A stretch of 8,223 nucleotides of DNA from Hyphomicrobiales bacterium (GTDB lineage: Bacteria; Pseudomonadota; Alphaproteobacteria; Rhizobiales; Aestuariivirgaceae): positions 13,397-21,619 of the forward strand of contig PLXI01000025.1 of NCBI GenBank assembly GCA_003151375.1, given 5' to 3'. The notes below the pieces were generated by a model. It saw nothing but the letters and a program-made list of their open reading frames with translations, was not told the DNA's origin and searched no databases. Shown here in pieces: positions 1-6,550 of this stretch. Made by a program: the position numbers and the translations under genes. Numbering within the stretch: position 1 is the stretch's first letter; each line of letters begins with the position of its first letter.

Positions 1-51
1 AGCGGATTGAAAATCCGCGTGTCGCTGGTTCAATTCCGGCTCTGGGCACCA
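1..51 (+). tRNA. tRNA-Phe (GAA), 3' portion
   Basis: This is the 3' part of a phenylalanine tRNA; the D arm and 5' acceptor strand lie off the left edge. The anticodon stem is 2-6 paired with 14-18 (GCGGA/TCCGC) around the seven-base loop 7-13, with anticodon GAA at 9-11. The variable region is 19-23. The T stem is 24-28 with 36-40 (one G-T wobble), and its loop starts TTC. The 3' acceptor strand is 41-47, the discriminator A is 48, and CCA is encoded at 49-51. A tRNA 3' end is a common integration site, but no second copy of its terminal bases is visible in the window. Confidence 0.96.
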
Positions 52-79
52 TTTATATTCCTATCAATAGTTTATATTC
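52..79. repeat. Short AT-rich direct repeat after the tRNA
   Basis: The nonamer TTTATATTC occurs at 52-60 and again at 71-79, a 19-bp period, and is followed by another AT-only stretch (80-90). It could be an AT-rich promoter-proximal or transcript-end region for the tRNA. No clear hairpin terminator follows the tRNA. The copies are seen directly; any function is guesswork. Confidence 0.4.
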
Positions 80-122
80 TTATATTATTTTGTTGGCGTA
101 TTGCAACTCGGCACTCTCGATG

Positions 123-168
123 TGGTCGGTTCAAAATATGGGCGGCCTAGGCAGAGCCAACTGATCCA
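123..168 (+). promoter_or_regulatory. Possible structured leader upstream of metY
   Basis: The 246-bp gap between the tRNA and metY holds an imperfect stem: 123-131 (TGGTCGGTT) can pair with 159-168 (AACTGATCCA), with one bulged base and one G-T pair. Inside it lies the 8-bp palindrome GCCTAGGC at 144-151. A second imperfect dyad, GGTTCAATT (206-214) and AATTCAACC (221-229), lies closer to the gene. This could be a cis-acting RNA or an operator region for a methionine or sulfur regulator. I could not match it to the SAM-II consensus often found before alphaproteobacterial met genes. No convincing -35/-10 pair was found. Confidence 0.25.
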
Positions 169-297
169 GATTGAATCTACGCATTAGCCATATTGACGAA
201 TTTAGGGTTCAATTTTTCTCAATTCAACCATCAAAGAAAAGAAATTGCCCGGACGAAACGGTCGGTCGCATGATCAAGCACGCCATAGGAGACGACC

Positions 298-1632
298 ATG
301 AGTACTTCATCCAAAAACTTTGAAACACTGGCACTGCATGGCGGAAGCTACCGCGCTGACCCGGCCACAGGCTCCGTTGCTGTGCCCCTATACCAGACCA
401 CATCCTATCAGTTTCAAGACACCGCCCATGCTGCGCGGCTTTTCGCTTTGAAGGAATTGGGCAATATTTACACGCGTCTGCAAAACCCTACTCAGGATGC
501 ATTTGAGCAACGCGTAGCCGCTCTTGAAGGCGGCGTCGCAGCCTTAGCTGTGGCATCAGGTCAGACAGCTTCAGCATTCGCCGTTCTCAATCTTGCTCAG
601 GCGGGCGACAACATTGTATCTTCGACCGACCTTTATGGCGGCACTGTTACCCTACTCTCGCACACACTCAAGCAATTTGGCATTGAAGTTCGTTTTGTAA
701 ATCCCGAAGACCCTGAGAACTTTCGCAAAGCATCAGATGAGAAGACCCGTGCCTACTATGCAGAAACTCTGCCAAATCCGAAATTACACGTTTTCCCAAT
801 CGGTGAAGTGGCAGCAATTGGCCGATCGCTGGGCATTCCCCTGATCATCGACAACACTGCTGCACCGTTGATCTCGCGGCCATTTGATCATGGCGCCGCT
901 GTAGTTGTGCATTCCGCCACCAAATACATTGGTGGCCACGGAACATCGATCGGAGGCGTGATCGTGGACGGTGGCAATTTCCCTTGGGAAAAGCATCCAC
1001 AACGTTTCCCCCTGCTCACCCAACCCGACGAAGCCTACCACGGAGCAATTTGGACAGAAGCTGCCAAGCCGCTGGGTCCCATTGCTTACATCCTGCGCAT
1101 CCGTGTGAAACTGCTGCGTGACATAGGTGCAGCCATTTCGCCATTCAATGCCTGGCAATTCATTCAAGGCCTAGAGACACTGCCGTTACGAGTGCGCCAA
1201 CAGAATGAGAATGCCGTGAAGATCGCCAATTTCCTTAACAGGCACAAACAAGTGAAGGAAGTGATCTTCCCTAGCCTGCAGGGCGGCAAGCAGAAAGCCC
1301 GCGCCAAGAAATATCTCAAAGACGGCTTCGGCGCATTGGTGGGCTTTGAGTTGAAGGGCGGCGTGGAAGCCGGCAAGGCCTTCATCGATTCACTCAAGCT
1401 TCTCTACCATGTGGCCAATATCGGTGATGCACGGTCTCTTGCCATTCATCCCGCCTCCACCACACATCAACAACTTTCGCCTGCCGAGCAACTCGCCGCT
1501 GGCGTGACACCTGGTTACATTCGCCTTTCCATTGGCATTGAGCATCCAGATGACATCATTGCCGATATCAATCAGGCCCTACAAGCCGCAGCAAGCGCAA
1601 CTTCTCGGCCACGACTTGTCGAGGCCGCTTAA
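298..1632 (+). CDS. metY: O-acetylhomoserine sulfhydrylase (MetY type)
   Basis: This 444-residue protein is a cytosolic, PLP-dependent enzyme of the Cys/Met metabolism (cystathionine gamma-synthase) family. It should join O-acetylhomoserine and sulfide to give homocysteine and acetate, the direct sulfhydrylation route to methionine. Visible landmarks are the phosphate-binding YTRLQNPT (58-65, with Y58 and R60), SGQT (87-90), IIDNT with the pyridine-contacting D185, SATKY with Schiff-base lysine K209 followed by IGGHG, and YIRLSIGIEH with the carboxylate-binding R409. The length and the insert before the C-terminal domain (about 225-270) fit O-acetylhomoserine sulfhydrylases rather than the shorter MetB or MetC enzymes. 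The ATG at 298 has AGGAG at 287-291, six bases upstream. A strong terminator follows, so it is probably its own transcript. Some members also use O-acetylserine, which the sequence cannot settle. Confidence 0.9.
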   Translation: MSTSSKNFETLALHGGSYRADPATGSVAVPLYQTTSYQFQDTAHAARLFALKELGNIYTRLQNPTQDAFEQRVAALEGGVAALAVASGQTASAFAVLNLAQAGDNIVSSTDLYGGTVTLLSHTLKQFGIEVRFVNPEDPENFRKASDEKTRAYYAETLPNPKLHVFPIGEVAAIGRSLGIPLIIDNTAAPLISRPFDHGAAVVVHSATKYIGGHGTSIGGVIVDGGNFPWEKHPQRFPLLTQPDEAYHGAIWTEAAKPLGPIAYILRIRVKLLRDIGAAISPFNAWQFIQGLETLPLRVRQQNENAVKIANFLNRHKQVKEVIFPSLQGGKQKARAKKYLKDGFGALVGFELKGGVEAGKAFIDSLKLLYHVANIGDARSLAIHPASTTHQQLSPAEQLAAGVTPGYIRLSIGIEHPDDIIADINQALQAAASATSRPRLVEAA

Positions 1633-1650
1633 GCTCTCTGATAGAGAAAC

Positions 1651-1683
1651 AAAAAGGGGCGATGGTTTTCACCGCCCCTTTTT
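1651..1683 (+). terminator. Intrinsic terminator after metY
   Basis: A perfect 11-bp stem, AAAAAGGGGCG (1651-1661) with CGCCCCTTTTT (1673-1683), encloses an 11-base loop. Its GC core is six pairs and is followed by the T run, 18 bases after the metY stop. The A-run and T-run on the two sides mean it could act in both directions. It separates metY from the acetyltransferase-encapsulin operon. Confidence 0.9.
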
Positions 1684-1768
1684 ATCGTTTGGTTTTGGCT
1701 ACGGCGCTGGTTTCAATATTTCTAAATTGTCGTTTGAATTTTCATCACGCAAAGAACGCCCTTGTCGC

Positions 1769-1790
1769 CCTTATTGAAAACTCAATAAGG
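1769..1790 (+). promoter_or_regulatory. 9-bp perfect dyad overlapping the epsC ribosome-binding site
   Basis: CCTTATTGA (1769-1777) and TCAATAAGG (1782-1790) are perfect inverted repeats separated by AAAC. The right arm contains most of the Shine-Dalgarno AAGGA (1787-1791) of the downstream ATG at 1802. As DNA it looks like an operator for a dimeric regulator; as RNA it would hide the ribosome-binding site. It is the only strong dyad in the 118-bp stretch between the metY terminator and the encapsulin operon. The regulator is not identifiable from the window. Confidence 0.55.
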
Positions 1791-1801
1791 AAATTACTGT
1801 C

Positions 1802-2722
1802 ATGTCTGCAATCATCGCGTCATTCCCAATTCAGACAACAACGAGGAGTAAGATCACGGATACCGTCTCCCGGCTCCGCCATTCGCGTGAGCAATCCCAC
1901 AACATTCGCCACAAGGGCCTTGTTTATGATCTGCCTTCGCGGGAAACTCTTCATTTCGTGCTCGACAAACTTTGTGCGGCACTTTTCCCTACGCATTACG
2001 GACAAGCGATATTTCCGAATGGAAGTGTCGACATATTTGTTGCTGGCTGTCTCAATGAGGCACTGCCCCGACTTGGCGAACAAGTGGCTCGCAGCCTGCA
2101 ATTTGATCTTGCTGATCGCAAAGACGACACGCAGCTTAAATTACGCTCTGAGGCTATCACTGCTGCCTTCAATGAAAAATTGCCAGACATCCGCGATATT
2201 TTGGTGAGCGACTTTCGTGCCGCTTATAATGGCGATCCAGCAGCAGAAAGCATTGCTGAAGTGCTGCTCTGTTATCGCGGAACAATTGCCATCATCTATC
2301 ACCGATTTGCCCATGAGCTCTATTTGCGTGGTGCGCATCTGATTGCCCGACTCATTGCCGACATCGCCCTCGAAATGACCAACATCGATATCCACCCCGG
2401 CGCCACCATTGGCGAAGGCTTTTTTATTGATCATGGCTCTGGCGTGGTGATCGGTCAAACTGCCATCATCGGTCGCAATGTGCGGCTCTATCAAGGTGTG
2501 ACGCTTGGGGCAAAAAGCTTCGAACAATCGCCAAATGGTTCGCTCGTCAAGGGCCTACCGCGGCACCCAATACTTGAAGATGATGTCGTGATTTACGCAG
2601 GCGCCACGGTGTTGGGCCGGATCACCATCGGCAAAGGATCGACCATTGGGGGCAATGTCTGGCTCACCCATTCCGTGCCGCCAGGCAACAACATCACTCA
2701 AGCAAAGACGCAACAAATTTGA
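1802..2722 (+). CDS. epsC: Serine O-acetyltransferase, EpsC/SrpH type
   Basis: This 306-residue enzyme should transfer acetyl from acetyl-CoA to L-serine, giving O-acetylserine, the committed step of cysteine synthesis. Residues 1 to about 120 form an N-terminal helical extension of the longer SAT class. A second helical part follows (about 120-190, with the pair H167/H171), then the left-handed beta-helix of hexapeptide repeats (about 195-292). Catalytic landmarks match CysE: DIHPGATIG (196-204), IDHGSG with H211 (E. coli H158), and PRHP with H255 (E. coli H193). The chain ends soon after the helix, in QQI, without the AGVPAR segment of CysE. The terminal isoleucine resembles the residue that CysE docks into CysK, but no cysK is in the window. 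AAGGA at 1787-1791 serves the ATG with a 10-base spacer. The shell gene starts 17 bases after its stop, so the two are probably co-transcribed. SrpH of the Synechococcus sulfur-regulated plasmid region is the best-known relative. Confidence 0.93.
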   Translation: MSAIIASFPIQTTTRSKITDTVSRLRHSREQSHNIRHKGLVYDLPSRETLHFVLDKLCAALFPTHYGQAIFPNGSVDIFVAGCLNEALPRLGEQVARSLQFDLADRKDDTQLKLRSEAITAAFNEKLPDIRDILVSDFRAAYNGDPAAESIAEVLLCYRGTIAIIYHRFAHELYLRGAHLIARLIADIALEMTNIDIHPGATIGEGFFIDHGSGVVIGQTAIIGRNVRLYQGVTLGAKSFEQSPNGSLVKGLPRHPILEDDVVIYAGATVLGRITIGKGSTIGGNVWLTHSVPPGNNITQAKTQQI

Positions 2723-2739
2723 ACCGGAGAATATATTAA

Positions 2740-3657
2740 ATGGCTGATGAACTGGTTCCACACACCGCCTTAGGAGATGTCGCTGCACGGCAACTTGCCA
2801 ATGCCACTAAAACCGTGCCGCAAATGGGCAGTATCAGCCCGCGTTGGCTGACAAAGTTACTGCACTGGGTTCCTGTTGAGGCTGGCATATACCGTGTTAA
2901 CCGGGTCAAGGAAGGCACCAGCATCGATGTCGATTGCTCGGACCGCGATGAGCGTGTTCTGCCGCAAACTTTTGTGGATTATGAGGCCAATCCACGTGAA
3001 TATATGTTGAGTGCGGTCAATACCGTACTCGATGTGCACACCCGCGTGTCTGATCTCTATTCGAGCCCTTACAGCCAAACTGGTGAACAACTCCGCCTGA
3101 TCATTGAATCCATCAAAGAACGGCAGGAAAGTGAGCTCATTAACAACAAAGAATATGGCTTGCTCAATTCGGTCACACCGGAACAACGGATTTCTACGCG
3201 TACTGGTGCTCCAACACCTGATGATTTTGATGCTCTGATTTCTAAGGTCTGGAAAGAGCCGGGCTTCATCCTCACCCATCCTGCAGGCATTGCCGCTTTT
3301 GGTCGTGAGTGTACACGTCGTGGTGTGCCGCCGCCCACCGTCTCGCTTTTTGGGTCGCAGTTCATCACTTGGCGCGGAGTTCCACTGATCCCATCCAACA
3401 AAGTGCCGCATGAAAATGGTAAGACCAAATTCATCTTGCTGCGCACAGGCGAAAGCCGCCAAGGTATTGTTGGCCTCTATCAACCCAACCTGCCGGGCGA
3501 GCAAAGCCCGGGCCTGTCAGTCCGATTCATGGGTATCAACCACAAGGCCATCGCGTCTTATCTTGTTTCGCTTTACTGCTCGCTCGCGGTGCTTACCGAC
3601 GATGCCATTGCTGTCTTAGACAATGCCGAAACGGGCAAGTTCCATGAGTATAAGTGA
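2740..3657 (+). CDS. srpI: Family 2A encapsulin shell protein (SrpI type)
   Basis: This 305-residue protein has the HK97 phage-capsid fold and should self-assemble in the cytosol into a hollow nanocompartment. It closely resembles, by remembered sequence, Synechococcus SrpI and Mycobacterium leprae major membrane protein I. Diagnostic stretches are HTALGDVAARQLANATKTVP (8-27, N-arm), the segment 43-55 leading into the E-loop region, QTFVDYEANPREY (76-88), HTRVSDLYSSP (100-110), the long spine-helix stretch with IKERQESELINN (125-136), RRGVPPPTVSLFG (193-205), FITWRGVPLIPS (208-219) and the closing block SPGLSVRFMGIN (256-267). There is no inserted cyclic-nucleotide-binding domain, which places it in family 2A rather than 2B. 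Three cysteines (66, 191, 280) are present. GGAGA at 2726-2730 lies nine bases before the ATG. The next gene overlaps its 3' end and encodes the expected cargo. The shell assignment is firm; what is stored inside is inferred. Confidence 0.95.
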   Translation: MADELVPHTALGDVAARQLANATKTVPQMGSISPRWLTKLLHWVPVEAGIYRVNRVKEGTSIDVDCSDRDERVLPQTFVDYEANPREYMLSAVNTVLDVHTRVSDLYSSPYSQTGEQLRLIIESIKERQESELINNKEYGLLNSVTPEQRISTRTGAPTPDDFDALISKVWKEPGFILTHPAGIAAFGRECTRRGVPPPTVSLFGSQFITWRGVPLIPSNKVPHENGKTKFILLRTGESRQGIVGLYQPNLPGEQSPGLSVRFMGINHKAIASYLVSLYCSLAVLTDDAIAVLDNAETGKFHEYK

Positions 3658-5242
3658 TCTGCCGATAGGGCCTGTCGACGCGCAAAAACTGCAAGACTTA
3701 GCCAACCAGATGTTTCGCGCGCCAGAAGGTGCAGAACATGCACCGACCTCGCTTGCCGTTCCGCAAGCCAAACGCGCCGCAGCTCCGATCGGCAATCTTC
3801 ATGCAGTGGACTCGGTCCCCGTCGTCACAGCAGCTGAGCCCTTTAACAAAGCGATTGTGCCGCAATTGCCCGTGGATGGCGGTACCGCAGCTTACTATTT
3901 CCTGCAACGTAGCCCACTTGCCTTGCATGCTCATGTGCAGCAATTGCCCAGCGAATTTTTGGGTATCTCGCAGCCAGAGCAAAACCATTTTGACGTGAAC
4001 TTGGTCCGTCAGGACTTTCCTATCCTGCAAGAGCGTGTGAACGGGCGGCCGCTTGTGTGGTTCGACAATGCCGCGACAACGCAAAAGCCGCGCGTCGTGA
4101 TCGACCGCATAAAGCAGTTCTACGAACATGAAAATTCCAACATCCACCGCGCGGCCCATGAGCTCGCGCGCCGTTCAACTGATGCTTATGAACACGCGCG
4201 CGAAACCGTACGCAAGTTTCTTGGTGCCCGTTCCGTTAATGAAATCATTTTCGTGCGCGGCACAACTGAAGGCATCAACCTCATTTCACAAAGTTGGGGC
4301 CGCCAAAACATTGGCGAGGGTGATGAGATCATCGTCTCGCATCTTGAGCACCACGCCAATATCGTACCATGGCAGCTTCTGTGTGCCGACAAAAAGGCCG
4401 TGCTCAAGGTCATTCCCGTTGATGAGCGTGGACAAGTGATCCTGGAGGAATACATCAAACTACTTTCCCCGCGCACCAAGCTGGTCTCCATCACGCAAGT
4501 GTCCAATGCGCTGGGTACAGTTGTGCCGGTGAAGCAGATTGTCGATCTCGCCCATGCTGCAGGTGCCTTGACACTCGTGGATGGTGCCCAGTCAGTCTCC
4601 CACATCCCGGTAAATGTGGCAGCACTGGATTCGGATTTCTTCGTTTTCTCAGGTCACAAAATTTTCGGCCCCACAGGCATTGGCGTAGTTTATGGCAAGG
4701 AAAAGATCCTGAATAACACGCAGCCCTGGCAAGGTGGCGGCAATATGATTTCCGATGTTACATTTGAAAATACCCAATATCAGAATGCCCCCAGCCGATT
4801 TGAAGCGGGAACAGGCAACATCGCTGATGCCGTCGGACTTGGTGCAGCATTGGAATACGTCATGCGACTTGGCCTACCCGCCATCGCGCAATACGAACAC
4901 TTCCTGTTGGACTATGCGACGGCCCACATGAGGGACATCAGGGGCTTGAAATTGATCGGCACAGCGCAAGATAAGGCCAGTGTGCTATCTTTTGTGCTTG
5001 ATGGATTCACCACCGAACAAGTTGGCAATGCCTTCAACAAAGAAGGTATAGCCGTTAGGGCCGGGCATCATTGCGCTCAGCCTATCTTGCGGCGCTTTGG
5101 GCTTGAAGCCACGGTGCGGCCTTCTTTGGCTTTCTACAATACCTGCGCGGAGGTGGATCATATGATATCTGTGCTTCATAAACTCACGCAGCGTACAGCG
5201 ATCTCTGGAATTGATGCGGTGTCGTATAATATACTTGGCTAG
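3644..5242 (+). CDS. Encapsulin cargo cysteine desulfurase (SufS-like)
   Basis: This 532-residue PLP enzyme should convert L-cysteine to L-alanine, leaving sulfur as a persulfide on its catalytic cysteine. The SufS/CsdA-like domain spans about 115-516: FDNAATTQKP (140-149), EHHANIVPW (235-243) with the PLP-stacking histidine, VDGAQ with D313 and Q316, SGHK with Schiff-base K339, RFEAGT (385-390), RAGHHCAQP with catalytic C477, and R472/R492 for substrate carboxylate. Residues 1-115 are Ala/Pro-rich, low in complexity and absent from housekeeping SufS. They contain LQDLANQMF (16-24) and AAYYFL (82-87), resembling motifs I recall from cargo-loading domains of family 2A encapsulin desulfurases. 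A 14-residue tail follows the domain. I chose ATG 3644 over the in-frame ATG 3623 because only it has a weak purine-rich upstream stretch (ACGGGCAAG) and it gives MSISDLP as the N-terminus. It overlaps the shell stop by 14 bases, which suggests translational coupling. Confidence 0.95.
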   Translation: MSISDLPIGPVDAQKLQDLANQMFRAPEGAEHAPTSLAVPQAKRAAAPIGNLHAVDSVPVVTAAEPFNKAIVPQLPVDGGTAAYYFLQRSPLALHAHVQQLPSEFLGISQPEQNHFDVNLVRQDFPILQERVNGRPLVWFDNAATTQKPRVVIDRIKQFYEHENSNIHRAAHELARRSTDAYEHARETVRKFLGARSVNEIIFVRGTTEGINLISQSWGRQNIGEGDEIIVSHLEHHANIVPWQLLCADKKAVLKVIPVDERGQVILEEYIKLLSPRTKLVSITQVSNALGTVVPVKQIVDLAHAAGALTLVDGAQSVSHIPVNVAALDSDFFVFSGHKIFGPTGIGVVYGKEKILNNTQPWQGGGNMISDVTFENTQYQNAPSRFEAGTGNIADAVGLGAALEYVMRLGLPAIAQYEHFLLDYATAHMRDIRGLKLIGTAQDKASVLSFVLDGFTTEQVGNAFNKEGIAVRAGHHCAQPILRRFGLEATVRPSLAFYNTCAEVDHMISVLHKLTQRTAISGIDAVSYNILG

Positions 5243-5376
5243 CGCACCGTTTTGGTGAGATTGCTTTTCAAATAAATACCACTCAACACATGAGCCGGCT
5301 TGCTGGCTCATTTTAGTATTGCTCATTTGTATTCCCGATCGAGATCGTGAAATTTGAAGTGGCACAAACGGTGCGC
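5242..5376. repeat. Nested inverted repeat spanning the intergenic region
   Basis: GCGCACCGTTT (5242-5252) has its exact reverse complement, AAACGGTGCGC, at 5366-5376. Nested within is TTCAAAT (5267-5273) with ATTTGAA (5352-5358), and in the centre lies the terminator hairpin. The outer repeat begins on the last base of the desulfurase stop codon. No target-site duplication is visible at the ends, so a MITE-like origin is unproven. A long-range fold or a pair of regulator half-sites is the alternative. Confidence 0.55.
5290..5314 (+). terminator. Intrinsic terminator after the encapsulin operon
   Basis: ATGAGCCGG (5290-5298) pairs with CTGGCTCAT (5303-5311) through nine pairs, one of them a G-T wobble, around a CTTG loop, followed by a run of four T. 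It sits 47 bases after the desulfurase stop and should separate the encapsulin operon from the transporter. A shorter hairpin, CACC-GTTTT-GGTG (5245-5257), lies just before it. The T run is short, so some read-through into tauA is possible. Confidence 0.75.
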
Positions 5377-5428
5377 CCGTGCCGATCTTCAGTGGTACGC
5401 CAGATCATTTAACGGACAGGAATTTCAA

Positions 5429-6445
5429 ATGTCACTTACCCGCAGAACACTTATCGCCATTAGCCTTGCTTCCGCCGTCGCTGCATTTCCCGCCAGTGGC
5501 TTTGCTGACGCCAAGAAGGTTGTTATAGCCTATCAAACTGATGCGCTGCCTTCCAGCGTTGCAATTGCCAATGGTGAATTTGCCAAAGCCACCGGTTACG
5601 ATATCGACTTCCGGAAATTCAATTCGGGTGCCGAAATCTTTGCGGCCATTGCTTCTGGCGATGTGCAGATTGGCGAGGTTGGCTCCAGCCCATTTGCGGC
5701 GGCAACCAGCCGTGGTCTCGATGTTAAGGCATTCTATTTGTCCTCAAGCTCTGGCGATGATGAAGCCTTAATCGTTCGCAATGGCTCTGGCATCGAAAAA
5801 CCTTCCGACCTAAAGGGCAAAAAGCTGGCTGCTGCCCCAGTGTCAACCGATCATTATCAGCTCTTGTCGGTGCTCAAGCAGGAAAATATCGCTGAGAAAG
5901 ATGCACAGGTATTCGCTATTCCACAGCCTGAAATTGTTGCTGCTTGGAGCCGTGGCGATTTGGATGCCGCCTTTGTGTGGGACCCCGCTCTCACTGAATT
6001 GAAGAAGAACGGCAAAGTTCTTCTCACCTCAAAACAGGTTGCTGATCGCGGTGCTCCTACCTTTTCGGCGTGGGTAGCAACCAGCAAATTTGCCAAAGAA
6101 GATCCAGAATTTCTCAAAACATTTGCTGGAGTGATCAATAAATATTCGGAGTCATTTGAAAAAGACAAGGCAGCATGGTCGGAGAATTCTGACAATGCTA
6201 AGGCTCTAGCAAAATTGCTGGGTGGAACGCCTGCCAATCAGGCCTCTGAACTTAAGAATCTTTCTCTGCCAAGCGTTGCAGACCAAGGGACTGACAAGTG
6301 GCTCGCTGGCGGTGACAACAGCGGTGCGGCCAAAGTGTTGAAGGCAACGGCCCAGTTTTTGAAGGATCAAGGAAAAATCACCGACGTTCTTCCGAGCTAT
6401 GCCGCATTTGTGACTTCTGAGTATCTTCCGAAGGCCGTGCAATAA
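5429..6445 (+). CDS. tauA: Taurine ABC transporter binding protein
   Basis: This 338-residue periplasmic solute-binding protein of the TauA/SsuA family should capture taurine or a related alkanesulfonate and deliver it to the permease. Residues 1-26 are a signal peptide: a basic LTRRTLIA start, a hydrophobic core and a likely cleavage site after SGFA. The twin arginine could suit the Tat route, although Sec export is just as plausible. The mature protein begins with VVIAYQTDALPSSVA (31-45), and IASGDVQIGEVGSSP (74-88) and AAWSRGDLDAAFVWDPAL (171-188) are TauA hallmarks, distinguishing it from nitrate or thiamine-precursor relatives. ATG 5429 was chosen over the in-frame ATG at 5354 because AGGAA (5418-5422) lies six bases before it and the signal peptide then starts correctly. 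It is the first gene of the transporter block. Taurine is the likeliest ligand, but other sulfonates cannot be excluded. Confidence 0.87.
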   Translation: MSLTRRTLIAISLASAVAAFPASGFADAKKVVIAYQTDALPSSVAIANGEFAKATGYDIDFRKFNSGAEIFAAIASGDVQIGEVGSSPFAAATSRGLDVKAFYLSSSSGDDEALIVRNGSGIEKPSDLKGKKLAAAPVSTDHYQLLSVLKQENIAEKDAQVFAIPQPEIVAAWSRGDLDAAFVWDPALTELKKNGKVLLTSKQVADRGAPTFSAWVATSKFAKEDPEFLKTFAGVINKYSESFEKDKAAWSENSDNAKALAKLLGGTPANQASELKNLSLPSVADQGTDKWLAGGDNSGAAKVLKATAQFLKDQGKITDVLPSYAAFVTSEYLPKAVQ

Positions 6446-6501
6446 CAGGAAATCGAACACACGAATGCTAGGCAGTTCCTCCCACTTGGCACTTCGTAAC
6501 G

Positions 6502-6540
6502 ATGTGGTGGCGTTGCTCTCTGGCGCCACCACATATTTTT
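6502..6540 (+). terminator. Terminator-like hairpin between tauA and tauB
   Basis: ATGTGGTGGCG (6502-6512) pairs perfectly over 11 bases with CGCCACCACAT (6524-6534) around an 11-base loop, followed by ATTTTT (6535-6540). It has the form of an intrinsic terminator, yet lies inside what should be one operon. Partial termination or 3'-end protection of tauA mRNA would give the excess of binding protein usual for ABC importers. The T run abuts GGAA (6541-6544), the ribosome-binding site of tauB. Confidence 0.8.
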
Positions 6541-6550
6541 GGAACAGAAA

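Noticed and set aside
1..51. tRNA-Phe 3' end as attachment site for an integrated island carrying the sulfur genes
   Set aside because: No integrase and no repeat of the tRNA end is visible in the window, and base composition does not shift clearly.
1662..2207. 181-codon open frame on the + strand beginning in the metY terminator
   Set aside because: It overlaps the clearly conserved acetyltransferase in another frame, starts inside a terminator loop, lacks a ribosome-binding site and resembles no family.
2857..3504. 215-codon open frame on the - strand within the encapsulin gene
   Set aside because: It is the antisense of a strongly conserved coding region, with a composition typical of a shadow frame and no initiation signal.
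2740..3657. Phage capsid gene from a prophage remnant
   Set aside because: The HK97-type fold is shared, but the sequence matches the SrpI/MMP-I group and no portal, terminase, protease or tail gene is nearby.
3644..5242. Ordinary housekeeping SufS of iron-sulfur cluster assembly
   Set aside because: No sufBCDE genes are adjacent, and the protein has a long N-terminal extension and overlaps an encapsulin gene, which fits cargo better.
5354..5428. Longer start for TauA adding 25 residues
   Set aside because: It would place a charged, unlike-family segment before the signal peptide, whereas ATG 5429 has a well-spaced AGGAA.
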